The notes beneath the pieces were generated by a model. That model did no database searches. It worked only from the letters and a program-made list of their open reading frames with translations, and was not told the DNA's origin. A stretch of 64,000 nt of DNA from Mycobacterium sp. Root265 (lineage in GTDB: Bacteria > Actinomycetota > Actinomycetes > Mycobacteriales > Mycobacteriaceae): assembly GCF_001428895.1 (NCBI RefSeq), contig NZ_LMJA01000033.1:93614-157613 (forward strand). The letters are read 5' to 3'. Made by a program: the position numbers and the translations under genes. Below, piece after piece: positions 1 to 9,103 of this stretch (its first letter is position 1; every line of letters starts with the position of its first letter).

Positions 1-93
1 GAGGTGGCCAAGGCGATCCTCTTCCTCGGGTTCGATGCGACCTATACGACCGGCACGGAACTGGTGGTGGACGGCGGCGCGTCGGATCTCTGA
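1..93 (+). CDS. Short-chain dehydrogenase/reductase, C-terminal end only
   Basis: The window opens inside this gene; frame 1 encodes the last 30 residues up to TGA at 91-93. The stretch LFLGFDATYTTGTELVVDGG is the typical C-terminal end of classical SDR oxidoreductases (TG.EL.VDGG). The catalytic and cofactor regions lie outside the window, so the substrate cannot be guessed. The threonine aldolase gene starts 34 bases downstream in the same direction. Confidence 0.8.
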   Translation, partial: EVAKAILFLGFDATYTTGTELVVDGGASDL

Positions 94-127
94 CCCGCCA
101 CACAGCCGGCGCTGGAAGGATCGACCC

Positions 128-1195
128 GTGCCCGTTCCCACACTCCACGATCCCGACCGTCGCGGTTTCGCGAGTGACAACTACGCCGGCGTGCACCCGG
201 AGGCGCTCGCCGCGATCGCGGCCGCCAACGGGGGTCACGAGATCGCCTATGGCGAGGACGCGTACACCGCTCGGCTGCGCGAGGTCATCCGCACCCAGTT
301 CGGCGCGGCCGCGCAGACGTACCCGGTCTTCAACGGCACCGGCGCCAACGTCGTCGGGCTGACCAGCATGCTGCCGCGCTGGGGTGCGGTCATCGCGGCG
401 TCGACCGCGCACATCAACACCGATGAGGCCGGCGCCCCGGAACGGATGACGGGCCTCAAACTGCTCACCGTGCCCGCCCCGGACGGCAAGCTGACGCCCG
501 AGTTGGTGGCACGCGAGGCGTACGGCTGGGGTGATGAGCACCGCGCCCAGCCGCTGGTCGTCAGCATCACCCAGACCACCGAACTCGGCACGCTGTACAC
601 ACCCGACGAGATCCGGGCGGTGACCGAGTTCGCGCACTCCCACGGCATGGCCGCGCACCTGGACGGCGCGCGGCTGTGGAACGCGGCCGCGGCGCTGGAC
701 CTGCCGTTCCGGGCATTCACCACCGACGCCGGGGTCGACGTGCTCAGCCTCGGCGGCACCAAGAACGGTCTGCTCGGCGCGGAGGCCGTGGTGGTGCTGG
801 AGCCTTCCCGCGCCGATGGGCTGGTCTATTTGCGCAAGCTGACGATGCAGTTGGCCAGCAAGATGCGCTTCGCGTCGGCGCAGCTGCTCAGCCTGTTCGA
901 CGACGACCTGGGATTGTGCAGCGCGCGGCACGCCAACGCGATGACCCAGCGGCTTCGCAGCGCGCTGGAGGCCGAATCTCTGCCCGGCCTGGCCTTCAGC
1001 CAGCCCAGCCCCGCCAACGCGATCTTCGCGACGCTGCCCAATGACGTCGCGGACCGAATCCGCGAGCGGGTGCGGTTCTACGACTGGGACCGGGCGCGCG
1101 GCGAGGTGCGCTGGATGACGGCGTGGGACACCACACCCGCGGACGTCGACCATTTCGTCGCCGTGATCCGCGAGGAACTGGGCCGCACCCCGTGA
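128..1195 (+). CDS. Low-specificity threonine aldolase family, PLP-dependent
   Basis: The predicted protein of 355 residues belongs to the fold-type I PLP enzymes that cleave threonine or allo-threonine to glycine and acetaldehyde. The start is a GTG at 128, preceded by GGAAGGA about 10 bases upstream; a longer in-frame reading from position 35 would run through the preceding gene. The N-terminal FASDNYAGVHP matches the family opening (F.SDN..G.HP). The PLP lysine is K212 in SLGGTKNG, and HLDGARLWNA at 177-186 is the family signature. The stop overlaps the ligase GTG (GTGA), so the two genes are probably co-translated. Confidence 0.85.
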   Translation: MPVPTLHDPDRRGFASDNYAGVHPEALAAIAAANGGHEIAYGEDAYTARLREVIRTQFGAAAQTYPVFNGTGANVVGLTSMLPRWGAVIAASTAHINTDEAGAPERMTGLKLLTVPAPDGKLTPELVAREAYGWGDEHRAQPLVVSITQTTELGTLYTPDEIRAVTEFAHSHGMAAHLDGARLWNAAAALDLPFRAFTTDAGVDVLSLGGTKNGLLGAEAVVVLEPSRADGLVYLRKLTMQLASKMRFASAQLLSLFDDDLGLCSARHANAMTQRLRSALEAESLPGLAFSQPSPANAIFATLPNDVADRIRERVRFYDWDRARGEVRWMTAWDTTPADVDHFVAVIREELGRTP

Positions 1196-2259
1196 AGCTT
1201 CCCGTTCTGCCGCCGGTACTGCCGATGCTGTCGAAGTCGGTGCCAGAGATCCCGCCCGGGGCGTCCTATGAACCCAAGTGGGACGGATTCCGGTCGATCC
1301 TGTTCCGCGATGGCGACGAGGTCGAGCTGGGCAGCCGCAACGTCCGTCCGCTGACCCGCTATTTCCCCGAACTCGTGGAGGCGGCCCGCGCCGAACTGCC
1401 CACCCGCTGCGTCGTCGACGGTGAGATAGTGATCGCGACCGGAGATGGCCTGGATTTCGAGGCGCTGCAGCTGCGTCTGCATCCGGCGGCATCGCGGGTG
1501 ATCAAACTTGCGGCCGAGACACCAGCCGCCTTCATCGCCTTCGACCTGCTCGCGCTCGACGACATCGACTACACCTCGCGGCCATTCCTGGAGCGCCGGC
1601 CGGCACTGGTCGCGGCACTGGACGGATGTGGCCCCACCTTCCACGTCACCCCGGCCACAACGGATCCCGGCACCGCGCAGCGCTGGTTCTCCGAGTTCGA
1701 GGGTGCCGGACTGGACGGCGTGATCGCCAAACCGCTCGACGGCACGTACCAGCCCGACAAGCGGGCGATGTTCAAAATCAAGCATGCCCGCACCGCCGAC
1801 TGCGTGGTAGCCGGCTACCGGCTGCACAAGTCCGGCGACGACGCGGTCGGATCGCTGATGCTCGGGCTCTACGACGAGCAAGGTTCGCTGGCCTCGGTCG
1901 GCGTCATCGGTGCGTTCACCATGGCGCGACGACGCGAGCTTTTCACCGAATTGCAGTCATTGGTGACCGCTTTCGACGACCACCCGTGGAACTGGGCGGC
2001 GCACATACCGGTCGAGCCGTCGGTGCGGCGCACTGCGAACTCACGATGGAACCCCGACAAGAGCCTGTCCTTCGTACCGCTGCGACCCGAGCGGGTGGTC
2101 GAGGTCCGCTACGACCACATGGAGGGCAGGCGCTTCAGGCACACCGCCCAGTTCAACCGGTGGCGCCCCGATCGCGAACCACGCTCGTGCACTTACGAAC
2201 AACTCGATCAGCCGGTGACCTTCCGGCTCCGCGACATCATCCCCGGGCTGACAGGGTAA
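1192..2259 (+). CDS. ligC: ATP-dependent DNA ligase, LigC type
   Basis: This is a 355-residue ATP-dependent ligase, the size of mycobacterial LigC. The adenylated lysine is K29 in motif I (KWDGF), motif IV is DGVIAKP at 175-181 and motif V contains KIKH at 195-198. The OB-fold follows and ends around the RPERVVEVRYDHMEGRRFRH segment. The GTG start overlaps the aldolase stop (GTGA). LigC enzymes are backup ligases of the NHEJ/base-excision type. I see no Ku or LigD in this window. Confidence 0.88.
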   Translation: MKLPVLPPVLPMLSKSVPEIPPGASYEPKWDGFRSILFRDGDEVELGSRNVRPLTRYFPELVEAARAELPTRCVVDGEIVIATGDGLDFEALQLRLHPAASRVIKLAAETPAAFIAFDLLALDDIDYTSRPFLERRPALVAALDGCGPTFHVTPATTDPGTAQRWFSEFEGAGLDGVIAKPLDGTYQPDKRAMFKIKHARTADCVVAGYRLHKSGDDAVGSLMLGLYDEQGSLASVGVIGAFTMARRRELFTELQSLVTAFDDHPWNWAAHIPVEPSVRRTANSRWNPDKSLSFVPLRPERVVEVRYDHMEGRRFRHTAQFNRWRPDREPRSCTYEQLDQPVTFRLRDIIPGLTG

Positions 2260-2400
2260 GGCGAGTGAACTTGCCCCGTACGCTCGACGTGTCGATGGCA
2301 AACACGTTGCGGCGGAGGCGGGTCCGGCGGCGCGATCACCCGCCGGACCCACTGCGTGGGCCGTTTCTCTGTGTAGTTTTCAAGGTGCCTGAAAAGTCGG

Positions 2401-3687
2401 TTATGCGGCTGTGGGTACGTGGGAGCGTAGGTGCGCGGGCTCGGGATCGTCTGATTTGTGGGGTGGGATGAACCAGGGGTGCCGGTCGGGACCCAAATAG
2501 ACCTGCCAGCCGCCGTGATGGATTGCGGTGTGATGGTGTCGGCAGAGCAGTACACCGTTGTCGATGCTGGTGGTGCCCCCGCTGCTCCACGGTCTGATGC
2601 GGTGGGCGTCGCACCAGGACACCGGCCGCCCGCAGCCGGGGTGGGCGCAGCCACCGTCGCGTACCGCCAACCCTTTCCGGATCGCCGGTGTGAACAGTCG
2701 CTCGCTGCGTCCGACGTCCAACGGCGCCCCCGCACCGTCGACAATCACCGAGGTGGTGGTGCTGTCACACGCGATCAATTCGGCGGTGATGGCGCTGACC
2801 GGCCCGGTGAATCCGAGGGTGTCGACGAACCCTGGCGTCTGGGGTCGAATGAGGGTGACGTGCGGCAGCACCCCTCCCGAGGCCGGGCGCCGCGAATTCG
2901 ACAGGTAGGTCCGCACCAGCTGTCCGAGGGCGTCTGAGCGACGTTTACCGACCAGTCGGGGGTCCGGCGAACCGTCCGGCAGTGGGATGGGCCGGCACAG
3001 CGGGTCCAGCGCGGTGAGCAGTTCCTCACCGGTGAGCGCGTCCACATCGAAAGTCGCCGCGACCCGCCCTTCCTCGGTGACGACCACAGTCATCTCGTTG
3101 AGGTCAGCATTCTCCGCGACCGGCACCGACTGGTCGTCTTCGGGTTGAGCGCCGGCTTTGTCGATGGCGATCTCGCGGGCTTTCTTGGCCACACCCGAGG
3201 GCGTGGTCTGAATCATCAGCTTGGTGACGACGCCCGCCTTGTCCTGCTCGGACAACGGCACCCGACTGTTGATGTGGGCGACTCCCCTGCCGACGGCGTC
3301 CGCGAACTCGATACCGACCCCACCGAGACGCTGGGCCCGGGTCAACGCCGGCAGCGTGTGCGCCGCCCGACCGACCCGCGCCGCTCTGTGTGCCGCACCC
3401 GGTGCCACACCCAGGGCGGTAAGCAGATCGGCTCCCGAGCGCAGATGCTTGCGGTCCGGAATACCAAGACGTTCCGCGGCCGCGACCGCCTGGGCAATCA
3501 CAAGATCCACCAGATTGCGCGCCACCACCGCAGCCACCAACACCGCCAGCAGGGGCTGCTCATCGAGCACCCGCCGCGGACAATCCAGCAGATGAAACAG
3601 TCTGCGCTCGCCATCTTCACCCGGAGGCGCAACAGCAAGGTCATCGATCAACGCATCGACAAACGTGTCGAGATGGGTGGCGTCCAT
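2401..3687 (-). CDS. HNH endonuclease, DUF222 (13E12 repeat) family
   Basis: The 428-residue protein has a helical DUF222 N-terminal half and a C-terminal HNH zinc nuclease domain around residues 340-400: CAHPGCGRPVSWCDAHRIRPWS, cut here for length, followed by NGVLLCRHHHTAIHHGGW. Both zinc cysteine pairs and the HNH histidines are present. The family is multicopy in mycobacteria (REP13E12) and thought to be semi-mobile, but no partner gene or insertion boundary is visible here. The start ATG is at 3687. No function beyond nuclease can be assigned. Confidence 0.85.
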   Translation of the reverse strand: MDATHLDTFVDALIDDLAVAPPGEDGERRLFHLLDCPRRVLDEQPLLAVLVAAVVARNLVDLVIAQAVAAAERLGIPDRKHLRSGADLLTALGVAPGAAHRAARVGRAAHTLPALTRAQRLGGVGIEFADAVGRGVAHINSRVPLSEQDKAGVVTKLMIQTTPSGVAKKAREIAIDKAGAQPEDDQSVPVAENADLNEMTVVVTEEGRVAATFDVDALTGEELLTALDPLCRPIPLPDGSPDPRLVGKRRSDALGQLVRTYLSNSRRPASGGVLPHVTLIRPQTPGFVDTLGFTGPVSAITAELIACDSTTTSVIVDGAGAPLDVGRSERLFTPAIRKGLAVRDGGCAHPGCGRPVSWCDAHRIRPWSSGGTTSIDNGVLLCRHHHTAIHHGGWQVYLGPDRHPWFIPPHKSDDPEPAHLRSHVPTAA

Positions 3688-4049
3688 ACTGGATACCGAC
3701 TTTCACAGAAGGCGCCCAACGGGCACGATCATTCAATACGGTCCGACCAGTCCCGCGGGACCATCGAACCAATCGGCGACCGGAGTCGCGGTCTGCAGCT
3801 CACCGAGTCGCGTTGGGAGCTACGTCGCATTCGAACTTGTGTTCGACTTTACGCGGTCCAAAGACGTCGCGCAAGGTGTTTATCCCGAGCGCGGCAACTC
3901 GCGGAAGTCGTTCTACGCGTGAGGTAAACGGGTCAGATCCGACGGACCCGCGCCGCCCCCAGACTTCGCGGCAGCCTCGGCCTATAAATCGCTTGACCTC
4001 AACCATGGTTGATATTGAAGGCTGGGTGCACAACGACGAGGAGGCACCC
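3688..4049. promoter_or_regulatory. Intergenic region with perfect 14-bp palindrome
   Basis: The 362 bases between the divergently transcribed HNH and MBL-fold genes contain no credible coding region. The only structured element I see is the perfect palindrome TCAACCATGGTTGA at 3999-4012, directly after TTGACC (3993-3998), which could be a -35 box. A dyad just 3' of a -35 box is typical of MerR-type activator sites, so it may control the MBL-fold gene; this is inference. No MerR gene is nearby. Confidence 0.35.
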
Positions 4050-4691
4050 ATGCGGCAGATCCGCTCCGACCTCTGGGAGACCCGGCAGGACAGCCCGTTC
4101 CCCGGCCTGACCACCCACGCCTACCTGTGGACCGGCGGCCCGGACGGCAACGTGCTGTTCTACAGCACCCAGACCGACGCCGACTTCGCCGAGCTGCAAC
4201 AGCTCGGCGGGGTCGCCCACCAGTACCTGTCCCACCGCGACGAGGCCGGCCCGATGCTGGCGCGCATCGCCGGACAGTTCGATGCCCGCCTGCACGCCCC
4301 GGTGGCCGAGCTGGTCGATATCGGCAGGCACGCCCACATCGACGTCCCGCTCGGCAGCAGGCACCTCGACGGCAACGGCATCGAGGTGATCCCCACCCCG
4401 GGCCACTCCCCCGGCAGCACCAGTTATCTGGTGCCCGGCGCCAACGGCCAGAGCTACCTGTTCACCGGGGACACCATCTTCCTGGGCGAGGACGGCGACT
4501 GGGCGGCAGGCCATCTGCCCGGGATCAGCGATGCCGCAGAGTTGCAGGACAGCCTGCAGGTGCTGGGCCGATTGCATCCCGATCTGGTGATCTCCAGCGC
4601 CTTCCCGTCGGAGTCGGCTGTGCAGGTGCCGGGTCCACGGTGGGCGCGGTGCGCCGCAGAGGCACGCGATCGGCTGGCGGCGGTAGCCTGA
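4050..4691 (+). CDS. MBL-fold metallo-hydrolase-like protein
   Basis: The 213-residue protein starts at the ATG at 4050 after GAGGAGG, a strong ribosome binding site. It has late MBL-fold motifs, TPGHSPGST and FTGDTIF, but the usual HxHxDH motif is replaced by SHRDEA, so one or more metal ligands may be missing or shifted. That suggests a non-canonical or non-hydrolytic member. It ends seven bases before gluQ and may share its transcript. Confidence 0.75.
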   Translation: MRQIRSDLWETRQDSPFPGLTTHAYLWTGGPDGNVLFYSTQTDADFAELQQLGGVAHQYLSHRDEAGPMLARIAGQFDARLHAPVAELVDIGRHAHIDVPLGSRHLDGNGIEVIPTPGHSPGSTSYLVPGANGQSYLFTGDTIFLGEDGDWAAGHLPGISDAAELQDSLQVLGRLHPDLVISSAFPSESAVQVPGPRWARCAAEARDRLAAVA

Positions 4692-4697
4692 CGAGCT

Positions 4698-5552
4698 ATG
4701 CCAGCAGGCCGGTTCGCGCCCAGTCCGTCGGCCGATCTGCACATCGGCAATCTGCGCACCGCGGTCCTGGCCTGGTTGTTCGCCAGATCGTCGGCACGCC
4801 GGTTCCTGATCCGGGTCGAGGATCTCGATGACCGCACGTTCAGCGATGTCGCCGCCCGCCAACTCGCCGACCTGACCGCCATCGGGGTCGTCTCCGACGA
4901 TCCGCCCGAATACCAGACCGCGCACGCAGCCCGCTACGACAGGGTGATCGCCGAGCTCTCCGATCGCGGCCTGGTGTACGAATGCTATTGCAGCAGAAAG
5001 GACATCCTCGGCGCGCCGCGGGCTCCGCATGCCCCGGAGGGCGCCTATCCGGGGACCTGCCGCGACCGCGACCCCCCGGCCGACCCGGACCGCCCGCCGG
5101 CATTGCGGTTGCGCAGCGACACCTTCTCCTACACCGTCGCCGATCTATTGCACGGCGAATTCAGCGGTGTGGTGGACGATTTCGTGCTGCGCCGTGGTGA
5201 CGGGGTGACCGCCTACAACCTGGCGGTGGTGGTCGACGATGCCGCCCAGGGCATCGACCAGGTGGTACGCGGGGATGATCTGCTGTCGTCATCGCCACGG
5301 CAGGCGTATCTCGCGGCGCTGCTGGGCTACCCACCGGTGACCTACGCGCACGTGCCGCTGGTGCTCAACACCGAGGGCAAGCGGCTGGCCAAACGCGACG
5401 GCGCGGTCACGCTCGCCGAGATCGGGGTGCAGCCCGCATTGCGCCTCATCGCGGAGTCCCTCGGCTATGCCGGCGCCACGCTCGACGGCATGCTCGCCGA
5501 GTTCGATCCGGCGACTCTTCCGCACGAACCCTGGGTATACCGGCCCGTGTGA
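4698..5552 (+). CDS. gluQ: Glutamyl-Q tRNA(Asp) synthetase
   Basis: The 284-residue protein is a truncated glutamyl-tRNA synthetase without anticodon-binding domain, the hallmark of GluQRS, which attaches glutamate to queuosine-34 of tRNA(Asp). The class I motif HIGN lies at 15-18 and the KMSKS-equivalent KRLAKRD at 228-234. Zinc-ligand-like cysteines are C96, C98 and C121. The ATG follows TAGCCT by eight bases, and its stop overlaps an upstream alternative start of the transporter gene. A tgt gene, making the substrate tRNA, lies 10 kb downstream. Confidence 0.88.
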   Translation: MPAGRFAPSPSADLHIGNLRTAVLAWLFARSSARRFLIRVEDLDDRTFSDVAARQLADLTAIGVVSDDPPEYQTAHAARYDRVIAELSDRGLVYECYCSRKDILGAPRAPHAPEGAYPGTCRDRDPPADPDRPPALRLRSDTFSYTVADLLHGEFSGVVDDFVLRRGDGVTAYNLAVVVDDAAQGIDQVVRGDDLLSSSPRQAYLAALLGYPPVTYAHVPLVLNTEGKRLAKRDGAVTLAEIGVQPALRLIAESLGYAGATLDGMLAEFDPATLPHEPWVYRPV

Positions 5553-5584
5553 GCGAAACCCTGTGCCCGGCGGACAACCATTGC

Positions 5585-5590
5585 TACGGT
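5585..5590 (+). promoter_or_regulatory. -10 box TACGGT for leaderless transporter mRNA
   Basis: TACGGT lies six bases before the GTG at 5597 and there is no ribosome binding site, which fits a leaderless mycobacterial transcript. This supports 5597 over 5549 as the start. Confidence 0.45.
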
Positions 5591-5596
5591 CCGCCC

Positions 5597-7807
5597 GTGC
5601 TCGGAAACCTCCGGCGGGTCACGCTCGCCATACTCCTCGTCGCCGCGGTGATCCTCGGTGCCGTCGGCTGCGGCTCGTCCGACGACAAGGGCGCCGACCC
5701 GATCAAGTCGGCCGGTGTGCTGCGGGTCGGCACCGAAGGCGTCTACTCCCCGTTCAGCTATCACGATCCCAAGACCGGAGACCTGGTCGGCTACGACGTC
5801 GACGTCGCCAAGGCGGTCGGCGAGAAACTGGGCGTTCGCGTCGAGTTCGTGGAGACGCCGTGGGATTCCATCTTCGCCGCGCTGGAGGCCGACCGGTTCG
5901 ACATCGTCGCCAACCAGGTGACCATCAACGCCGAACGCCAGGGCAAGTACGACCTGTCCCAGCCCTACACCGTCGGCGAGGGCGTCATCGTCACCCGCGC
6001 CGACGACAACTCGATCACCTCGCTGGCCGACGTCAAGGGCAAGACCGCGGCGGAGAATGCCACCAGCAACTGGTCGCAGGTGGCCCGCGACGCCGGGGCC
6101 CGGGTCGAATCCGTGGAGGGCTTCACCCAGGCCATCACGCTGCTCAACCAGGGCCGCGTCGACGTCGTCATCAACGACAGCATCGCGGTCTACGCCTACC
6201 TGGCCGAAACCGGCGACAAGAGCGTGAAGATCGCCGGCACTGTCGGGGAGAAGAGCGAGCAGGGTTTCGCGGCCCGCAAGGACAGCGGCTACCTGCCGGA
6301 GCTCGACCAGGCGCTGAGCGAACTGCGCGCGGACGGCACACTCTCGGAGATCTCCCAGCGCTACCTCAAGGCCGACGCAACCGGAGCGCCGGCGGACACC
6401 CCCATCCGCGCCGCCGGCGTGCTGCGGGTGGGCACCGAGGGCACCTATTCTCCGTTCAGCTACCACGATCCGGCCACCGGTGAACTCGTCGGTTATGACA
6501 TCGACGTCGCCAAGGCGGTCGGTGAACAGCTGGGTGTTCCGGTCGAGTTCGTGGAAACGCCATGGGATTCCATCTTCGCCGCGCTGGAGGCCAACCGGTT
6601 CGACGTCGTGGCCAACCAGGTCACCATCAACCCCGAGCGCCAGGCCAAATACGACCTGTCCCAGCCCTATACGGTCGGCGAGGGGGTGATCGTCACCAGG
6701 GCCGACGACGACTCGATCACCTCGGTCGACGATCTGAAAGGCAAGACCACGGCCCAGTCGATCACCAGTAACTGGGCTCAGGTCGCCCGCGACGCCGGCG
6801 CCAATGTCGAAGGTGTCGAGGGCTTCGCGCAGGCGATCACCCTGCTCAACCAGGGCCGCATCGACGCCACCGTGAACGACAGCGTCGCGGTGTACGCCTA
6901 CCTCGCCGAGACCGGAGACACCTCGGTCAAGATCGCCGCGCAGACCGGCGAGACGAGCGATCAGGGCTTCGCCGCCCGCAAGAACAGCGGCCTGCTGCCC
7001 GAACTCAACGGCGCACTCGACGAACTGCGCGCGGACGGCAAGCTCACCGCCATCTCGGAGAAGTACCTCAAGGCCGACGCGACGGGTGCAGCACCGGAGG
7101 GCGCACCGAGCGCACCGGGATCCCAGCAGGAGGCCCCGCAGGTCCGATCGGCGTTCCAACTGGTGCTCGACAACCTGTGGCCGCTGGCCAAGGCCGCGCT
7201 CACCATGACGATCCCGTTGACGATCATCAGCTTCATCGTCGGCCTGGTGATCGCGCTGGCGGTGGCGCTGGCCCGGTTGTCGTCGAACGTGGTGGTCAGC
7301 AATGTGGCGCGGTTCTACATCTCGATCATCCGCGGCACACCGCTGCTGGTGCAGCTGTTCATCGTGTTCTACGCGCTACCGGAATTCGGGGTGAAGATCG
7401 ACCCGTTCCCTGCGGCGGTCATCGCGTTCAGCCTCAACGTCGGTGGCTATGCGGCCGAGATCATCCGCTCGGCGATCCAGAGTGTGCCCAAGGGTCAGTG
7501 GGAGGCCGCCGAGACCATCGGCTACAACTACACTGGCGCGTTGCGGCGCATCATCCTGCCGCAGGCCACCCGGGTCGCGGTCCCGCCGCTGTCCAACACG
7601 TTGATCTCGCTGGTCAAGGACACGTCGCTGGCGTCGACGATCCTGGTGACCGAGCTGCTGCGGCAGGCTCAGATCGTCGCGGCGCCGACGTTCGAGTTCT
7701 TCGCCCTGTACGGCACGGCGGCGATCTACTACTGGGTGATCTGCCTGGTGTTGTCCTTCGGGCAGGCCAGAGTGGAGCACCGACTGGAAAGGTACGTGGC
7801 GAGATGA
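5597..7807 (+). CDS. Amino-acid ABC transporter: two tandem solute-binding domains fused to permease
   Basis: The 736-residue protein combines a lipoprotein signal (lipobox AVGC, lipidated C25), two nearly identical family-3 solute-binding domains (about 36-265 and 269-498), a short Pro/Ala linker and a HisM/GlnP-type permease domain with about five membrane helices. GTG 5597 is preferred because it gives a clean signal peptide and has a -10 box; GTG 5549 overlaps the gluQ stop (GTGTGA) and is the alternative. SBP-SBP-permease fusions are known from Lactococcus GlnPQ, where they raise capture of glutamine/asparagine; the substrate here is inferred only as a polar amino acid. The stop overlaps the ATPase ATG (ATGA). 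Confidence 0.88.
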   Translation: MLGNLRRVTLAILLVAAVILGAVGCGSSDDKGADPIKSAGVLRVGTEGVYSPFSYHDPKTGDLVGYDVDVAKAVGEKLGVRVEFVETPWDSIFAALEADRFDIVANQVTINAERQGKYDLSQPYTVGEGVIVTRADDNSITSLADVKGKTAAENATSNWSQVARDAGARVESVEGFTQAITLLNQGRVDVVINDSIAVYAYLAETGDKSVKIAGTVGEKSEQGFAARKDSGYLPELDQALSELRADGTLSEISQRYLKADATGAPADTPIRAAGVLRVGTEGTYSPFSYHDPATGELVGYDIDVAKAVGEQLGVPVEFVETPWDSIFAALEANRFDVVANQVTINPERQAKYDLSQPYTVGEGVIVTRADDDSITSVDDLKGKTTAQSITSNWAQVARDAGANVEGVEGFAQAITLLNQGRIDATVNDSVAVYAYLAETGDTSVKIAAQTGETSDQGFAARKNSGLLPELNGALDELRADGKLTAISEKYLKADATGAAPEGAPSAPGSQQEAPQVRSAFQLVLDNLWPLAKAALTMTIPLTIISFIVGLVIALAVALARLSSNVVVSNVARFYISIIRGTPLLVQLFIVFYALPEFGVKIDPFPAAVIAFSLNVGGYAAEIIRSAIQSVPKGQWEAAETIGYNYTGALRRIILPQATRVAVPPLSNTLISLVKDTSLASTILVTELLRQAQIVAAPTFEFFALYGTAAIYYWVICLVLSFGQARVEHRLERYVAR
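5702..6390 (+). repeat. First copy of 689-bp in-gene tandem duplication
   Basis: This copy encodes the first solute-binding domain, from the AGVLRVGTEG to the YLKADATGA motif. It aligns without gaps, by eye, with 6403-7091, an offset of 701 bases. Long stretches of DNA are identical, including third positions, pointing to a fairly recent or gene-converted duplication. Confidence 0.8.
6403..7091 (+). repeat. Second copy of 689-bp in-gene tandem duplication
   Basis: This copy encodes the second solute-binding domain. Differences from the first copy are scattered and mostly conservative, so both binding sites look functional. It is followed by the linker to the permease. Confidence 0.8.
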
Positions 7808-8559
7808 CCGAATATCGGGTCGAGGCCCAGGGTGTGGAGAAGGCGTTCGGCGACAACAAGGTGCTGCGCGGGGTGTCCTTCAAGGTGGCCACCGGCACCG
7901 CGACGGCGATCATCGGGCCGTCGGGCTCGGGCAAGACGACCCTGCTGCGCACCCTCAACGCGCTGGACCGGGCCGACGCCGGGGTGATCCGGGTCGACGA
8001 TGTCGAGATCGACTTCGCCACGCCGACACCGAAACCCGAGGTGCGCCGGTTCCAGTCCCGTAGCGGTTTCGTGTTCCAGGGCCACAACCTGTTCCCGCAC
8101 AAAACGGTGCTGGAGAACATCATCGAGGGCCCGGTGATCGTGCAGAAGCGTCCCAAGGAGGAGGCCGTCGCCGACGCCGTCGCGTTGCTCGAGCAGGTGG
8201 GGCTGGCCGAGAAGCAGGATCAGTACCCGTTCCAGCTGTCCGGCGGGCAGCAGCAGCGGGTGGGTATCGCGCGGGCGCTCGCGTTGAAGCCCAAGCTGGT
8301 GCTCTTCGACGAGCCGACCTCGGCCCTGGACCCGGAGCTCGTGGGCGAGGTGCTCTCGGTCATCAAGGACCTGGCCGTCGAAGGGTGGACACTGGTGGTC
8401 GTCACCCACGAAATCCAGTTCGCCCGACAGGTTTCCAATCAGGTGCTGTTCACCGACAAGGGCGTCATCCTGGAGCAGGGCACGCCCGACGAGGTCATCG
8501 GGAATCCCAAGGAGGAGCGCACCCGGCAGTTCCTGGACCGGATTCTCAATCCGCTGTGA
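7804..8559 (+). CDS. Amino-acid ABC transporter ATP-binding protein
   Basis: The 251-residue ATPase powers the fused transporter upstream, whose stop it overlaps by ATGA. Walker A is GPSGSGKT at 38-45, the signature is LSGGQQQR, Walker B is LVLFDEPTSALDP and the H-loop is VVVTHE. It is most like GlnQ/HisP polar amino-acid ATPases. With the fusion protein it makes a complete two-gene importer. It converges on the tetR gene with a 14-base overlap. Confidence 0.92.
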   Translation: MTEYRVEAQGVEKAFGDNKVLRGVSFKVATGTATAIIGPSGSGKTTLLRTLNALDRADAGVIRVDDVEIDFATPTPKPEVRRFQSRSGFVFQGHNLFPHKTVLENIIEGPVIVQKRPKEEAVADAVALLEQVGLAEKQDQYPFQLSGGQQQRVGIARALALKPKLVLFDEPTSALDPELVGEVLSVIKDLAVEGWTLVVVTHEIQFARQVSNQVLFTDKGVILEQGTPDEVIGNPKEERTRQFLDRILNPL

Positions 8560-9103
8560 CGCCCGCGGCCCAGTCCACCAACGATCCGAGGTAGGTCAGC
8601 ATCTCCGCCTCGGGGTGCGCAGCCGGATCCTCCAGATGTAGCCGGGCCAGTTCCTCGATGGCGGCCAACAGGATTCGTGCCGCCGTGCTGTCCGGGTCGA
8701 TCCGCAAGTGCCGGGCGGCCACCGTCCTGGCGTAGGTGCGGCCCAGTTCGATGCGTACCCGCACTTCCGCAGGTGCACCGTCGGGCGGCCGCAGGATGAT
8801 GCGCCAACTGGTGGGGGCAGCATGGAGATAGGCCAGGATGCCGCGGCCCAGTTCGTCGATATCGCGCACGTCCTGCACGCTGCCGATCCCGGCGAAGGCC
8901 ACCGCGGATTCGCGGTCCAGCAGCGCGGTCATCAGTCCGGCCAGATCGGTGAAGTGTTGATAGACCACCGCTCTGGTGACCCCGGACTCGCCGGCGACCC
9001 GGTCGATGGTGAGCGCCGGGTAACCGTCGGCGGCGACGATATCGCGGGCCACGTCGAGCAGCTGGGCCCGGCGGTCGGCACCGCTGAGACGGCGGCGCGT
9101 CAT
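8546..9103 (-). CDS. TetR-family transcriptional regulator
   Basis: The 185-residue protein has an N-terminal TetR helix-turn-helix (LTIDRVAGESGVTRAVVYQH, about residues 31-50) and a variable ligand domain. Its start overlaps the stop of the upstream FAD oxidoreductase gene by four bases, so the two are one operon. A dyad at 10462-10478 upstream of that operon is its likely operator. Confidence 0.88.
   Translation of the reverse strand: MTRRRLSGADRRAQLLDVARDIVAADGYPALTIDRVAGESGVTRAVVYQHFTDLAGLMTALLDRESAVAFAGIGSVQDVRDIDELGRGILAYLHAAPTSWRIILRPPDGAPAEVRVRIELGRTYARTVAARHLRIDPDSTAARILLAAIEELARLHLEDPAAHPEAEMLTYLGSLVDWAAGVTAD

Noticed and set aside
2401-3687. HNH/DUF222 gene as a mobile element with ends
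   Set aside because: No repeats or target duplications are visible around it.
5465-7159. 564-codon open frame on the minus strand
   Set aside because: It is antisense to the SBP fusion; its repetitive Gly/Val/Asp composition mirrors the duplicated gene and has no domain.
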